Source: DASPLX01 sp035627375
GTDB taxonomy: Bacteria > Pseudomonadota > Gammaproteobacteria > Burkholderiales > Burkholderiaceae_D
Direction: 5' to 3'
Assembly (NCBI GenBank): GCA_035627375.1
Contig: DASPLX010000080.1
Span: forward strand, 1 to 56,746
Length of the DNA stretch: 56,746 nt
In this document: piece by piece, positions 1-7,623 of the stretch
How positions within the stretch are numbered: the stretch's first letter is position 1
Layout of the letters: each line of letters starts with the position of its first letter
The notes under the pieces: generated by a model
Told to the model about the DNA's origin: nothing
What the model saw: the letters and a program-made list of their open reading frames with translations, nothing else
Databases searched by the model: none
Position numbers and translations under genes: made by a program

Positions 1-219
1 TTCCATGATCGATTCCTCCATCTCCAACATCCAGTTCTTTGGAGACCGAGGCGTCATGTTGAATTCCCCTCCCTGTTATCGCCCTCATGCAACAATGCGA
101 AACGGAAATTCAGATTGGTTAAAACGGTGCCGCATCAATAAAGGGGCCGAAGGCAATTGCAATGATAGGTATTTTCCAAATTAAATCAAAGAGTTGCTGA
201 TGGTATATGGGTTGTTTGA

Positions 220-371
220 GCTTTGCATAAAGGAAAAAAGCACTTTATGCGTAAAAAGGCGGCGAAAAAATCAACTTATGCGGGTAGAGGATTGCAACTT
301 ATGGCGGGGTGTGAGATCGCAACTCGTTGATTCTGTCGAACAATGAGTTGCAGCTTATGAGGTAACCCACA
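220..371 (-). repeat. Repeat cluster resembling a Tn7/Tni-type transposon end
   Basis: Read on the minus strand, this AT-rich segment begins TGTGGG (371 downward). It then carries repeated copies of CATAAG(T/C)TGC: 359-350, 303-292 and 282-271, plus a diverged copy CATAAAGTGC at 249-240. A near-perfect inverted repeat, GCAACTCGTTG (319-329) and CAATGAGTTGC (341-351), lies between copies. A shorter one, CATAAAG (226-232) and CTTTATG (243-249), lies at the inner side. Transposons of the Tn7 and Tn5053/Tni groups typically end in TGT followed by several spaced transposase-binding repeats. No transposase gene is visible, so the element, if real, extends left of the window. A cluster of regulator sites is the alternative. 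Confidence 0.4.
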
Positions 372-613
372 AGGTTCCCCATTCCATCCGGAAACCGCGC
401 CGAGCATGAGCTAACGCCAACCCGGGAACCACGGCCGCGCCGGCGCGGTCGGAAAGTACGGTTCGGCTGCATGCTCGAAACTGCACGAAGCCCGGGCGCG
501 GCCGCTCATCTGCCCAGACAACGAGAACGATCAATGGCGATATCCGTGATTCCGGTCGCGCGTGCTTTCATTTCTTCGATCCTGTCCAGCGGATCTGTCG
601 GCATTGACCAGCC
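372..613. other. Gene-free spacer before the glycosyltransferase gene
   Basis: No supported coding sequence, RNA gene or clear promoter was found here. The base composition changes from AT-rich (1-360) to GC-rich (from about 400), which fits a junction between foreign and native DNA. The glycosyltransferase gene starts at the right edge and has no obvious Shine-Dalgarno sequence. Confidence 0.4.
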
Positions 614-1660
614 ATGAAGATCGCCCAGGTCGCCCCCTTGTTCGAGAGCGTGCCGCCGAAGGGATATGGCGGCACCGAGCGCGTGGTCTCGTACTTGACC
701 GAGGAATTGGTTCGGCAAGGGCATGAGGTGACGCTGTTCGCGAGCGGCGATTCGGTGACGCGCGCACGTTTGATCCCGGCGGTGGAGCATAGCATCCGGC
801 CCCAGATCGGCGATCAGTCGTGGCTGGCCTACCACACGATCCAGATGGACCTGGTGGCGCGCATGGCGGCCGAGTTCGACGTGATCCATTTTCACACCGA
901 CTATCTGCACTTCCCGCTCGCCGAGTCGCTGCGTATCCCGCATGTCACGACGATGCACGGCCGGCTGGACCTGCCCGAGCAGGTGCCGGTGTTCCGGCGC
1001 TTCACGAACTGCCCGCTGGTTTCGATTTCCGACAATCAGCGCCAGCCCTTGCCGAACGCAAACTGGTATGCCACCGTCCATCACGGACTGCCGCCCGATC
1101 TGTATTCCTGCCGTGCCAAGGCCGGCGGCTACTTCGTGTTCATCGGCCGCGTTTCGCGTGAAAAGCGCCTCGATCGCGCGATCGATATCGCCGAGCGCTG
1201 CGGCACCCGCCTGTACATCGCCGCCAAGGTCGACAAGGCCGATGAGCCGTTTTTCAACGAGTGCATCAAGCCGCTGCTTGGCCTGCCGATGGTGGAGTTC
1301 ATCGGCGAGGTGGGCGAGCGCGAAAAGCGCGAATTGCTCGAGGGAGCGAGCGCGTTGCTGTTCCCGATCGACTGGCCGGAACCGTTCGGACTGGTGATGA
1401 TCGAAGCGTTTTGTTGCGGCACGCCGGTGGTCGCCTATCGCTGCGGTTCGGTGCCGGAAGTCATGGAAGACGGCGTCACCGGTTTCGTGGTGGACGACCA
1501 GGAGCAGGCGGTGCGCGCGGCGCAGGCCGTCATGACGTTCGACCGCAGACGCTGCCGCGAAGCCTTCGAGCGCCGCTTCACGTCGGCGCATATGGCGCAG
1601 GCCTACCTGCGGGTTTACCGGAACGTGATCGAAAGGCGAGCGGAGGGCGGCAATGGTTGA
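614..1660 (+). CDS. Glycosyltransferase family 4 (GT-B fold)
   Basis: The 348-residue protein begins MKIAQVAPLFESVPPKGYGG, the usual N-terminus of a GT4 nucleotide-sugar glycosyltransferase with a Gly-rich loop near residues 15-22. The donor-binding half carries FVFIGRVSREKRLDRAI around residue 175. The GT4 signature EPFGLVMIEAFCCGTPVVA follows near residue 255, then GSVPEVMEDGVTGFVV. It should transfer a hexose from an activated donor to a glycan or small acceptor in the cytoplasm; the specificity cannot be read from sequence. Its last codons overlap the start of the glucosidase gene by 8 bases, so the two are translationally coupled and probably act on the same carbohydrate. The start lacks a visible Shine-Dalgarno sequence. 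Confidence 0.85.
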   Translation: MKIAQVAPLFESVPPKGYGGTERVVSYLTEELVRQGHEVTLFASGDSVTRARLIPAVEHSIRPQIGDQSWLAYHTIQMDLVARMAAEFDVIHFHTDYLHFPLAESLRIPHVTTMHGRLDLPEQVPVFRRFTNCPLVSISDNQRQPLPNANWYATVHHGLPPDLYSCRAKAGGYFVFIGRVSREKRLDRAIDIAERCGTRLYIAAKVDKADEPFFNECIKPLLGLPMVEFIGEVGEREKRELLEGASALLFPIDWPEPFGLVMIEAFCCGTPVVAYRCGSVPEVMEDGVTGFVVDDQEQAVRAAQAVMTFDRRRCREAFERRFTSAHMAQAYLRVYRNVIERRAEGGNG

Positions 1661-3821
1661 CAAGATCCGGCTCGGCGAGCAATGGTACATCCTTGCCACC
1701 GATTCGCCTTCGGACGAGCGGCGCCGAGTGCTGAAGCACAACGACACCTTCGCCGTGTTCGACCTGTTCGGCGATGCGCATGCGCTCGGCGTGCGCGAGG
1801 CCGGCATCTATCAGGGCGACACCTGCTTCCTGTCCAAGCTGGAGCTGCTGATCGACGGCAGCCGCCCGATGTTCCTCAATTCCTCGGTGAAGGACGACAG
1901 CGGGTTGTTCATCATCGAATTGATGAATCCCGACCTCTATCCCGATGCCAGCGGCCACATTCTCAAGGGCACGCTGCACATCTTTCGCGCCAAGCTGTTG
2001 TGGGACGGCGTCTGTTACGAGCATGTGCGGGTTGTCAATTTCGGGCAGGAGGCGGTCACGGTCACGATCTCGACGGAGTTCGCCGCCGACTATTCCGACA
2101 TCTTCGAAGTGCGCGGCTTTCATCGCGAACGGCGCGGCGAATATCTGCCGCCGGAACTCGGGGAACGGCAGGTGCTGCTCGGCTATCGCGGCCTCGACGG
2201 GACGGTGCGCAGGACGCGCATCCTGTGCGATCCGCAGCCGCAGGTGCTGCTGGCGGAACGCGCCGACTTTCGGATGACGCTGCCCCCCAAGGGCGAGTCG
2301 CATATTTACCTGACCGTCGCCTGCGAGCGCGATGACCGGCCCGCGCCGCAGATCGTGGATTACTTCTCGGCCTTCCGCAAGACCGAACAGGCCTTCGATG
2401 TGCGCGAATGCAACCGCTGCAAGGTCGATACCTCGAATCCGCTGTTCAACAACTGGCTGCACCGGTCGTCGGCCGATCTCGACATGCTCAATACGCAGCT
2501 GCCGCACGGACTCTATCCCTATGCCGGGCTGCCTTGGTATGCGACGACGTTCGGGCGCGACGGAATCCTGACGGCGCACGAATGCCTGTGGCTCGATCCC
2601 GGCATGGCGAAGGGCGTGCTGGCGTTCCTGGCGGCCAACCAGGCGACGGAGTACGATCCGTCGCGCGATGCCGAACCGGGCAAGATCCTGCACGAGGCGC
2701 GCAACGGCGAACTGGCCGAGCTCGACGAAGTTCCGTTCCGGCGCTATTACGGGACGGTGGACGCGACGCCGCTGTTCGTCGGCCTGGCCGGCGCCTATTA
2801 CCAGCGCACCGGCGATCTCGATTTCATCCGTTCCATCTGGGACAACATCAAGCGTGCCCTGCACTGGATGGATACCGACGGCGACCGCGACGGCGACGGC
2901 TTCGTCGAATACGCGCGCCATACCGAAAAAGGCCTGGCGCAGCAGGGCTGGAAGGATTCGCACGATTCGGTGTTCCACGACGACGGCCGGCTGGCCGAGG
3001 CGCCGATCGCCTTGTGCGAGGTGCAGGGCTACGTCTACGACGCCCGGCTGCAGGCGGCCCGGCTCGCGGACCTGCTGGGCGAGCCGGAGTTGGCGCGCGA
3101 CCTGCGCGAGGCCGCGAGTCGCCTGCGGAAGAATTTCAATGCGGCGTTCTGGTGCGAAGAGATCGGCTGCTACGCGCTCGCACTCGACGGCGCCAAACGC
3201 CAATGCAAGGTGGTGTCATCGAATGCCGGGCACGCCTTGTGGAGCCGCATCGCCGAACCGACGCTGGCGGCGCGCGTGGCCAAACGCTTGCTGTGCGACG
3301 ATTTCTTCTGCGGCTGGGGCATCCGCACGATCGGTTGCCGCGAGGCGCGCTACAACCCGATGGCTTACCACAACGGCTCGGTCTGGCCGCACGACAATGC
3401 GATCATCGCCGGCGGCATGGCGCGTTACGGTTTCACCGGCATGGCGATGAAGATCTTCACCGGCTTGATGGAAGCCAGCCTGTTCATGGATCAGCACCGC
3501 ATGCCGGAACTGTTCTGCGGCTTCGAGCAGCGCCCCGACGAAGGGCCGACACTGTACCCGGTCGCCTGCTCGCCGCAGGCGTGGGCGGCGGCGACGGTGT
3601 TCTACCTGTTGCAGGCTTGCCTCGGCCTGTCCTTCGATCCGGAAAAGCCGGAGATCCGGTTCCGCAATCCGCAGCTGCCGCCGTTCCTCGACACGGTGAA
3701 GATCCGCGATCTCGTGGTCGGCGGCGCGACCATCGACCTGCAGTTACAGCGTTATCCGAACAACGTCGGCGTCAACGTGGTGCGCAAGGATGGACGCGCC
3801 GAGGTGGTGGTAGTGGCTTAG
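1653..3821 (+). CDS. Amylo-alpha-1,6-glucosidase / glycogen-debranching-type protein
   Basis: This 722-residue protein has an N-terminal beta-rich domain of the bacterial glycogen debranching N-terminal type (about residues 10-230). An (alpha/alpha)6 glucosidase toroid follows (about 260-690). Visible landmarks are the active-site entry TTFGRDGILTAHE near residue 305, a calcium-type loop DGDRDGDGFVEY near 410, QGWKDSHDSVF just after it, and NGSVWPHDNA near 570. Family members hydrolyse alpha-1,6 or related linkages in glycogen-like or trehalose-linked glucans. No signal peptide is present, so it should be cytoplasmic. The start overlaps the end of the upstream glycosyltransferase gene. The exact substrate is not known. 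Confidence 0.88.
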   Translation: MVDKIRLGEQWYILATDSPSDERRRVLKHNDTFAVFDLFGDAHALGVREAGIYQGDTCFLSKLELLIDGSRPMFLNSSVKDDSGLFIIELMNPDLYPDASGHILKGTLHIFRAKLLWDGVCYEHVRVVNFGQEAVTVTISTEFAADYSDIFEVRGFHRERRGEYLPPELGERQVLLGYRGLDGTVRRTRILCDPQPQVLLAERADFRMTLPPKGESHIYLTVACERDDRPAPQIVDYFSAFRKTEQAFDVRECNRCKVDTSNPLFNNWLHRSSADLDMLNTQLPHGLYPYAGLPWYATTFGRDGILTAHECLWLDPGMAKGVLAFLAANQATEYDPSRDAEPGKILHEARNGELAELDEVPFRRYYGTVDATPLFVGLAGAYYQRTGDLDFIRSIWDNIKRALHWMDTDGDRDGDGFVEYARHTEKGLAQQGWKDSHDSVFHDDGRLAEAPIALCEVQGYVYDARLQAARLADLLGEPELARDLREAASRLRKNFNAAFWCEEIGCYALALDGAKRQCKVVSSNAGHALWSRIAEPTLAARVAKRLLCDDFFCGWGIRTIGCREARYNPMAYHNGSVWPHDNAIIAGGMARYGFTGMAMKIFTGLMEASLFMDQHRMPELFCGFEQRPDEGPTLYPVACSPQAWAAATVFYLLQACLGLSFDPEKPEIRFRNPQLPPFLDTVKIRDLVVGGATIDLQLQRYPNNVGVNVVRKDGRAEVVVVA

Positions 3822-3835
3822 CAGGCCGGGCTTAG

Positions 3836-3900
3836 CAGGCCGCTGAAAACCACTGCGCGGCTCGATCTCGACCCGCTCGCTACCGTTTTTCAACGGCCTG
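3836..3900. terminator. Inverted repeat between convergent genes, likely bidirectional terminator
   Basis: CAGGCCGCTGAAAA (3836-3849) pairs with TTTTCAACGGCCTG (3887-3900), with one mismatch and a loop of about 37 bases. It lies exactly between the glucosidase stop and the purB stop, and each arm ends in a run of A or T. That is the layout of a terminator serving both converging genes. The long loop is unusual for a simple intrinsic terminator. A partial extra copy of the left arm, GCAGGCCGGGCTTA, lies just upstream at 3821-3834. Confidence 0.5.
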
Positions 3901-5268
3901 TCAGATCTTCTTGGCGAGTTCGACCGCGCGGCCGATGTAGTTGGCCGGCGTCATCGCCAGCAGGTGCTGCTTGGCTTCCTGCGGAATGGCAAGGCCATCG
4001 ATGAATTCGCGCAGCGCCTCCTTCGAGATGCCCTTGCCGCGCGTGAGCTCCTTGAGCTGCTCGTACGGGTTCTCGATGCCGTAGCGGCGCATCACGGTCT
4101 GCACCGGTTCGGCCAGCACTTCCCAGGTATTGTCGAGGTCTTCCGACATGCGCTGCGGATTGACTTCGAGCTTGTCGAGGCCGCGCAGGCAGCTGTCGTA
4201 GGCCAGCACCGCGTAGCCGAAGCCGACGCCGATATTGCGCAGCACGGTCGAGTCGGTCAGGTCGCGCTGCCAGCGCGAGACCGGCAGTTTCTCGGCCATG
4301 TGCTTGAGCACCGCGTTGGCCATGCCGAGATTGCCTTCGGAATTTTCGAAATCGATCGGGTTGACCTTGTGCGGCATGGTCGAGGAACCGATTTCGCCGG
4401 CCTTGGTGCGCTGCTTGAAGTAGCCGAGCGAGATGTAGCCCCAGATGTCGCGGTTCAGGTCGATCAGGATGGTGTTGGCGCGCGCGATCGCATCGAACAG
4501 CTCGGCCATGTAGTCGTGCGGTTCGATCTGGATCGTGTACGGATTGAAGGTCAGGCCGAGCCGGTCTTCGATCACGCTCTTGGAGAAGGCTTCCCAATCG
4601 AACTCGGGATAGGCCGAAAGATGCGCGTTGTAGTTGCCGACCGCGCCGTTCATCTTGCCGAGGATCTGCACGGCGGCAATGCGGTCGGCGGCGCGCTTGA
4701 GGCGCGCCACGACGTTGGCGATTTCCTTGCCGAGCGTGGTCGGGCTGGCCGGCTGGCCGTGCGTGCGCGACATCATCGGCACTTCGGCGTGCGCGTGCGC
4801 GAGTTCGGTCAGCTTGGCGACGACCGCCTGCAGCGCGGGCAGCAGCACCGTGTCGCGCGCGGCCTTGAGCATCATGCCGTGCGAGGTATTGTTGATGTCT
4901 TCCGAGGTGCAGGCGAAGTGAATGAATTCGGAAGCCGCCACCAGTTCCGGCACATCCTTGACCTGTTCCTTGAGCCAGTATTCGACCGCCTTCACGTCAT
5001 GATTGGTCACGGCTTCGATCGCCTTGATGCGTTCGGCGTCCTTTTCGGTGAAGTCGGAGGCCAGCTTGCTGAGCAACAGGTTGGCGAAGGTCGAGAACGG
5101 CTTGATCTCCTCGAAGCCGGCTTGCGACAGCGCTTGCAGCCACGCGATTTCGACCTTGACGCGATGATGCATGAAACCCGCCTCGGACAGGATCGGACGC
5201 AGTTTATCGGTCTTGGCCGCATAGCGGCCGTCGAGCGGAGAGAGGGCAAAAAGCGTGGTGAGCGGCAT
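3901..5268 (-). CDS. purB: Adenylosuccinate lyase
   Basis: PurB catalyses two steps: cleavage of SAICAR to AICAR in purine synthesis, and of adenylosuccinate to AMP. The 455-residue product starts MPLTTLFALSPLDGRYAAKT, the conserved N-terminus of the long (E. coli-type) PurB. This start (5268) was chosen over an upstream ATG at 5319 for that reason. The fumarase/aspartase superfamily signature GSSTMPHKVNPIDFENSEGN is present near residue 295, with the catalytic serine in its flexible loop. SRTHGQPASPTTLGKE near residue 170 carries the catalytic histidine. The gene stands alone, divergent from the glutathione S-transferase gene. Confidence 0.97.
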   Translation of the reverse strand: MPLTTLFALSPLDGRYAAKTDKLRPILSEAGFMHHRVKVEIAWLQALSQAGFEEIKPFSTFANLLLSKLASDFTEKDAERIKAIEAVTNHDVKAVEYWLKEQVKDVPELVAASEFIHFACTSEDINNTSHGMMLKAARDTVLLPALQAVVAKLTELAHAHAEVPMMSRTHGQPASPTTLGKEIANVVARLKRAADRIAAVQILGKMNGAVGNYNAHLSAYPEFDWEAFSKSVIEDRLGLTFNPYTIQIEPHDYMAELFDAIARANTILIDLNRDIWGYISLGYFKQRTKAGEIGSSTMPHKVNPIDFENSEGNLGMANAVLKHMAEKLPVSRWQRDLTDSTVLRNIGVGFGYAVLAYDSCLRGLDKLEVNPQRMSEDLDNTWEVLAEPVQTVMRRYGIENPYEQLKELTRGKGISKEALREFIDGLAIPQEAKQHLLAMTPANYIGRAVELAKKI

Positions 5269-5518
5269 GATAGTCGGGCGAAGAGAGAACGGAAGGGAGT
5301 GCCGAAACGGCAAAACCATTGCAAAAACTGATAAACCGCAATTTTACCATCCGCCCTGCCTGCAAAATGACCTGTTCGCGGCGCCGCCGAGCGCATCCGG
5401 CGCGCGTTGTCGAGGAGGAATCCGGAGGCCGTATCGCATTTGCTGTCTGAATTGCATCGTCGCCGGGCAACTCGTATTTCTCCCAGGCATGTAATGTATC
5501 CATGCGGCCATGCCCGGT

Positions 5519-5547
5519 TTTGGAGGCTCCGGGGCCGATGTTATAAT
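5519..5547 (+). promoter_or_regulatory. Candidate sigma-70 promoter for the glutathione S-transferase gene
   Basis: A perfect TATAAT lies at 5542-5547, 27 bases before the ATG. The -35 position 17 bases upstream (TTTGGA, 5519-5524) is only a partial match to TTGACA, so the call rests mainly on the -10 box and its placement. Confidence 0.4.
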
Positions 5548-5574
5548 CGCCCGACCAAATCTTGACACGCATCT

Positions 5575-6183
5575 ATGAAACTCATCGGTTCGCTCGCAAG
5601 CGCGTACGTACGCAAGGTCCGCATTGTGATGGCCGAGAAGAAACTCGATTACGAGCTGATTCTCGAAGATGTCTGGAAGCCGGGCACGACCATCATGGAA
5701 TCCAATCCTCTCGGCAAGGTGCCCTGCCTGATCATGGAAGACGGCGGCGCCATGTTCGATTCGCGCGTCATCGTCGAATATCTCGATACCCTGACCCCGG
5801 TCGGCAAGCTGATTCCGCCGAACGGCCGCGAGCGCGCGGAAGTCAAGTGTTGGGAAGCGCTCGCCGACGGCGTGCTCGATGCCGCCGTCCTGATCCGCCT
5901 GGAGCGCACCTTGCGCGCGCCGGAGAAGCAGAGCGCAGAATGGATCGACCGCCAGATGGCCAAGGTGCAGGCAGGCTTGAAGGCGATGGCGGCCGGCCTG
6001 AAGGACACGGCATATTGCGCGGGCAACCACTACACGTTGGCCGACGTCGCCGTCGGCTGCACGCTCGGCTGGCTCTCGCACCGCTTCCCCGAAATCGCCT
6101 GGCGCGACGATCATCCGAATCTGGCGAAGCTGTTCGACAAGCTGTCGGACCGCTCGTCGTTCAAGGATACGGTGCCGCAGTAA
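5575..6183 (+). CDS. Glutathione S-transferase family protein
   Basis: The 202-residue protein has a thioredoxin-like N-terminal domain starting MKLIGSLASAYVRKVRIVM, with the catalytic-position serines near residues 6-9. NPLGKVPCLIMEDG near residue 45 provides the cis-proline, and FDSRVIVEYLD near 65 forms the glutathione-binding SR/DS pair. An all-helical C-terminal domain includes the N-capping region YTLADVAVGCTLGWL near residue 155. It resembles bacterial GSTs of the YibF/GstN kind. It probably conjugates or reduces electrophiles with glutathione in the cytoplasm; the physiological substrate is unknown. It is a single-gene unit with its own promoter and terminator. Confidence 0.9.
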   Translation: MKLIGSLASAYVRKVRIVMAEKKLDYELILEDVWKPGTTIMESNPLGKVPCLIMEDGGAMFDSRVIVEYLDTLTPVGKLIPPNGRERAEVKCWEALADGVLDAAVLIRLERTLRAPEKQSAEWIDRQMAKVQAGLKAMAAGLKDTAYCAGNHYTLADVAVGCTLGWLSHRFPEIAWRDDHPNLAKLFDKLSDRSSFKDTVPQ

Positions 6184-6230
6184 GTCAGGGGCGGTAAGCC
6201 AGGGGCGGTAAGTTAGTCATCCCGAAAGCA

Positions 6231-6257
6231 AAAACGGAGCGCATCGCGCTCCGTTTT
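6231..6257. terminator. Bidirectional intrinsic terminator between gst and bfr
   Basis: AAAACGGAGCGC and GCGCTCCGTTTT form a perfect 12-base-pair stem around a 3-base loop, with A and T tracts at the two ends. It lies between the stop codons of two converging genes and can terminate both. Confidence 0.85.
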
Positions 6258-6285
6258 CATTTGCGGCCCGTCGTCGGCTCGAAAA

Positions 6286-6756
6286 CTACTCTTCCATCTG
6301 CGACTGCAGGTAATTCTGCAGCCCGACCTTGTCGATCAGCTCGAGCTGGGTCTCCAGCCATTCGATGTGTTCCTCGGTGTCGTCGAGAATCGCCTGGAAC
6401 AGGTCGCGCGAGACATAATCGCGCGCCGCCTCGCACGCGGCGATGCCGTCCTTGACGGTCTGATGAGCCATGGTCTCGAGCTTGAGATCGCATTGCAGCA
6501 TCTCCGGCGTGTTCTCGCCGATCATCAGCTTGTGCAGCGCCTGCAGGTTCGGCAAGCCTTCCAGCATCAGGATGCGGTCGATCAGCTTGTCGGCATGCTT
6601 CATCTCGCCGATCGATTCCTCGTATTCCTTCTTGCCCAGCTTGCCCAGGCCCCAATGCTTGTACATGCGCGCATGCAGGAAGTATTGGTTGATCGCCGTC
6701 AGCTCATTGGTCAATTGGGCATTCAGGAGTTTGATGATATTTGCGTCGCCTTTCAT
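6286..6756 (-). CDS. bfr: Bacterioferritin (heme-type subunit)
   Basis: Bacterioferritin is a 24-mer that oxidises Fe(II) and stores the mineral, with heme at subunit dimer interfaces. The 156-residue product aligns without gaps to E. coli Bfr. The heme ligand Met52 and the ferroxidase ligands Glu18, Glu51, His54, Glu94 and His130 are all present. The position of E. coli Glu127 is Thr here (ILDDTEEH), with Glu at 128 and 129. A modified ferroxidase centre with an intact heme site recalls the heme (beta) subunits of two-subunit bacterioferritins. The bfd gene for its reductant ferredoxin lies about 3 kb away, and a Fur-like box sits upstream. Confidence 0.95.
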   Translation of the reverse strand: MKGDANIIKLLNAQLTNELTAINQYFLHARMYKHWGLGKLGKKEYEESIGEMKHADKLIDRILMLEGLPNLQALHKLMIGENTPEMLQCDLKLETMAHQTVKDGIAACEAARDYVSRDLFQAILDDTEEHIEWLETQLELIDKVGLQNYLQSQMEE

Positions 6757-6885
6757 GGGCAGCCTCTGAAGTTATTGTTGGAAGGTCGGCCGATACGTCG
6801 CGGCAAGGCTTGCGCGCGCCACAGCTGATAGAGATGTCATGATAGTTCAAGATGGCTCGTTTGCCAGCGGCGGCGCTGCATTTCG

Positions 6886-6903
6886 TCAATGAGAATGATT
6901 TGC
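6886..6903 (-). promoter_or_regulatory. Candidate Fur box upstream of bfr
   Basis: TCAATGAGAATGATTTGC resembles the Fur consensus built from overlapping NATAAT units in opposite orientations. It lies about 130 bases upstream of the bfr start, just after the end of the PepSY gene. The match is partial, so control by iron is an inference. Confidence 0.4.
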
Positions 6904-6922
6904 TTTCTTTGTACTGGGCGCC

Positions 6923-7621
6923 CTAGATTGACCACATGAACCACAACGCGGCGCTCAGCGCGCCGAGGCTGGTCATGACGGCGATCGTACGCACCGTGTG
7001 CAATTGCGTCCACAACAACAGGCCTGTGATCGACAGCAGGATCAGGCCGCCGGCGATCGTATCCGACAGCAGCACCCAGAACGCGCTGACGCCGACCGCC
7101 ATGTGAAGGCGCATCAGCGTGCCGATCGGCGTCGCATCCGCATGATCGAGCTTGACGTAACGGTTGCCGACGATGTACTCGGCATTGACGCCTCTGTCCG
7201 GCCGTTGCAGGGCTACGGTCCAGCGCTCCGGTTGCATCACTTCGCGCTCGCCCCACTGGACTTTTTTCGCCGGTTGCGATTTCACGTTGGGCGGCTGCAC
7301 GGGAACGAACTGCAGTTCCGACTGCAGCCATGCCGACATCTGCTCGGCCGAGGCGAAGCCTTGTTCCGGCACGGGCAGCTGTGCCGTCTTTTGCACGACC
7401 TTCTCGACCGGGATCTTCATGATCGCGCGGTGGTTCATCAGGATGCCGGTCGCGCCGAACAGCAATCCCAGCGCCGCGCCCCACAAGCCGAGGTAGAGAT
7501 GGGTTTTGCGCAGCCAGGTCAGCAACACCGCGCGGCGGCTGCGGCGGCGTTCCACGGATACCGGCGCGGCATCCGCCGCGGCGGCGATCGTATCGAGACG
7601 GGAAGTCAGTCCGCTGCTCAT
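6923..7621 (-). CDS. PepSY-associated transmembrane helix protein
   Basis: The 232-residue inner-membrane protein has one hydrophobic segment after a basic stretch (about residues 30-60, LRKTHLYLGLWGAALGLLFG). Two or three more lie in the last third (about 160-230, including HMAVGVSAFWVLLSDTIAGG), with a periplasmic region between. The short N-terminal motif and helix pattern match the PepSY_TM family, whose members often sit with siderophore or metal uptake genes. It begins 2 bases after the stop of the DUF4198 gene and is surely in its operon. A role in metal acquisition or periplasmic redox is inferred from context only. Confidence 0.8.
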   Translation of the reverse strand: MSSGLTSRLDTIAAAADAAPVSVERRRSRRAVLLTWLRKTHLYLGLWGAALGLLFGATGILMNHRAIMKIPVEKVVQKTAQLPVPEQGFASAEQMSAWLQSELQFVPVQPPNVKSQPAKKVQWGEREVMQPERWTVALQRPDRGVNAEYIVGNRYVKLDHADATPIGTLMRLHMAVGVSAFWVLLSDTIAGGLILLSITGLLLWTQLHTVRTIAVMTSLGALSAALWFMWSI

Positions 7622-7623
7622 GG

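Noticed and set aside
240..360. CAACTTATG repeats as a CRISPR array
   Set aside because: The repeats are about 10 bases long, spacing is irregular and no cas genes are present.
506..1807. Long minus-strand open frame opposite the glycosyltransferase
   Set aside because: It is an Arg/Ala/His-rich shadow of the real plus-strand gene in high-GC DNA, with no motif and no ribosome site.
1578..3203. 541-codon minus-strand frame opposite the glucosidase gene
   Set aside because: Shadow of the plus-strand gene; the translation has no recognisable domain.
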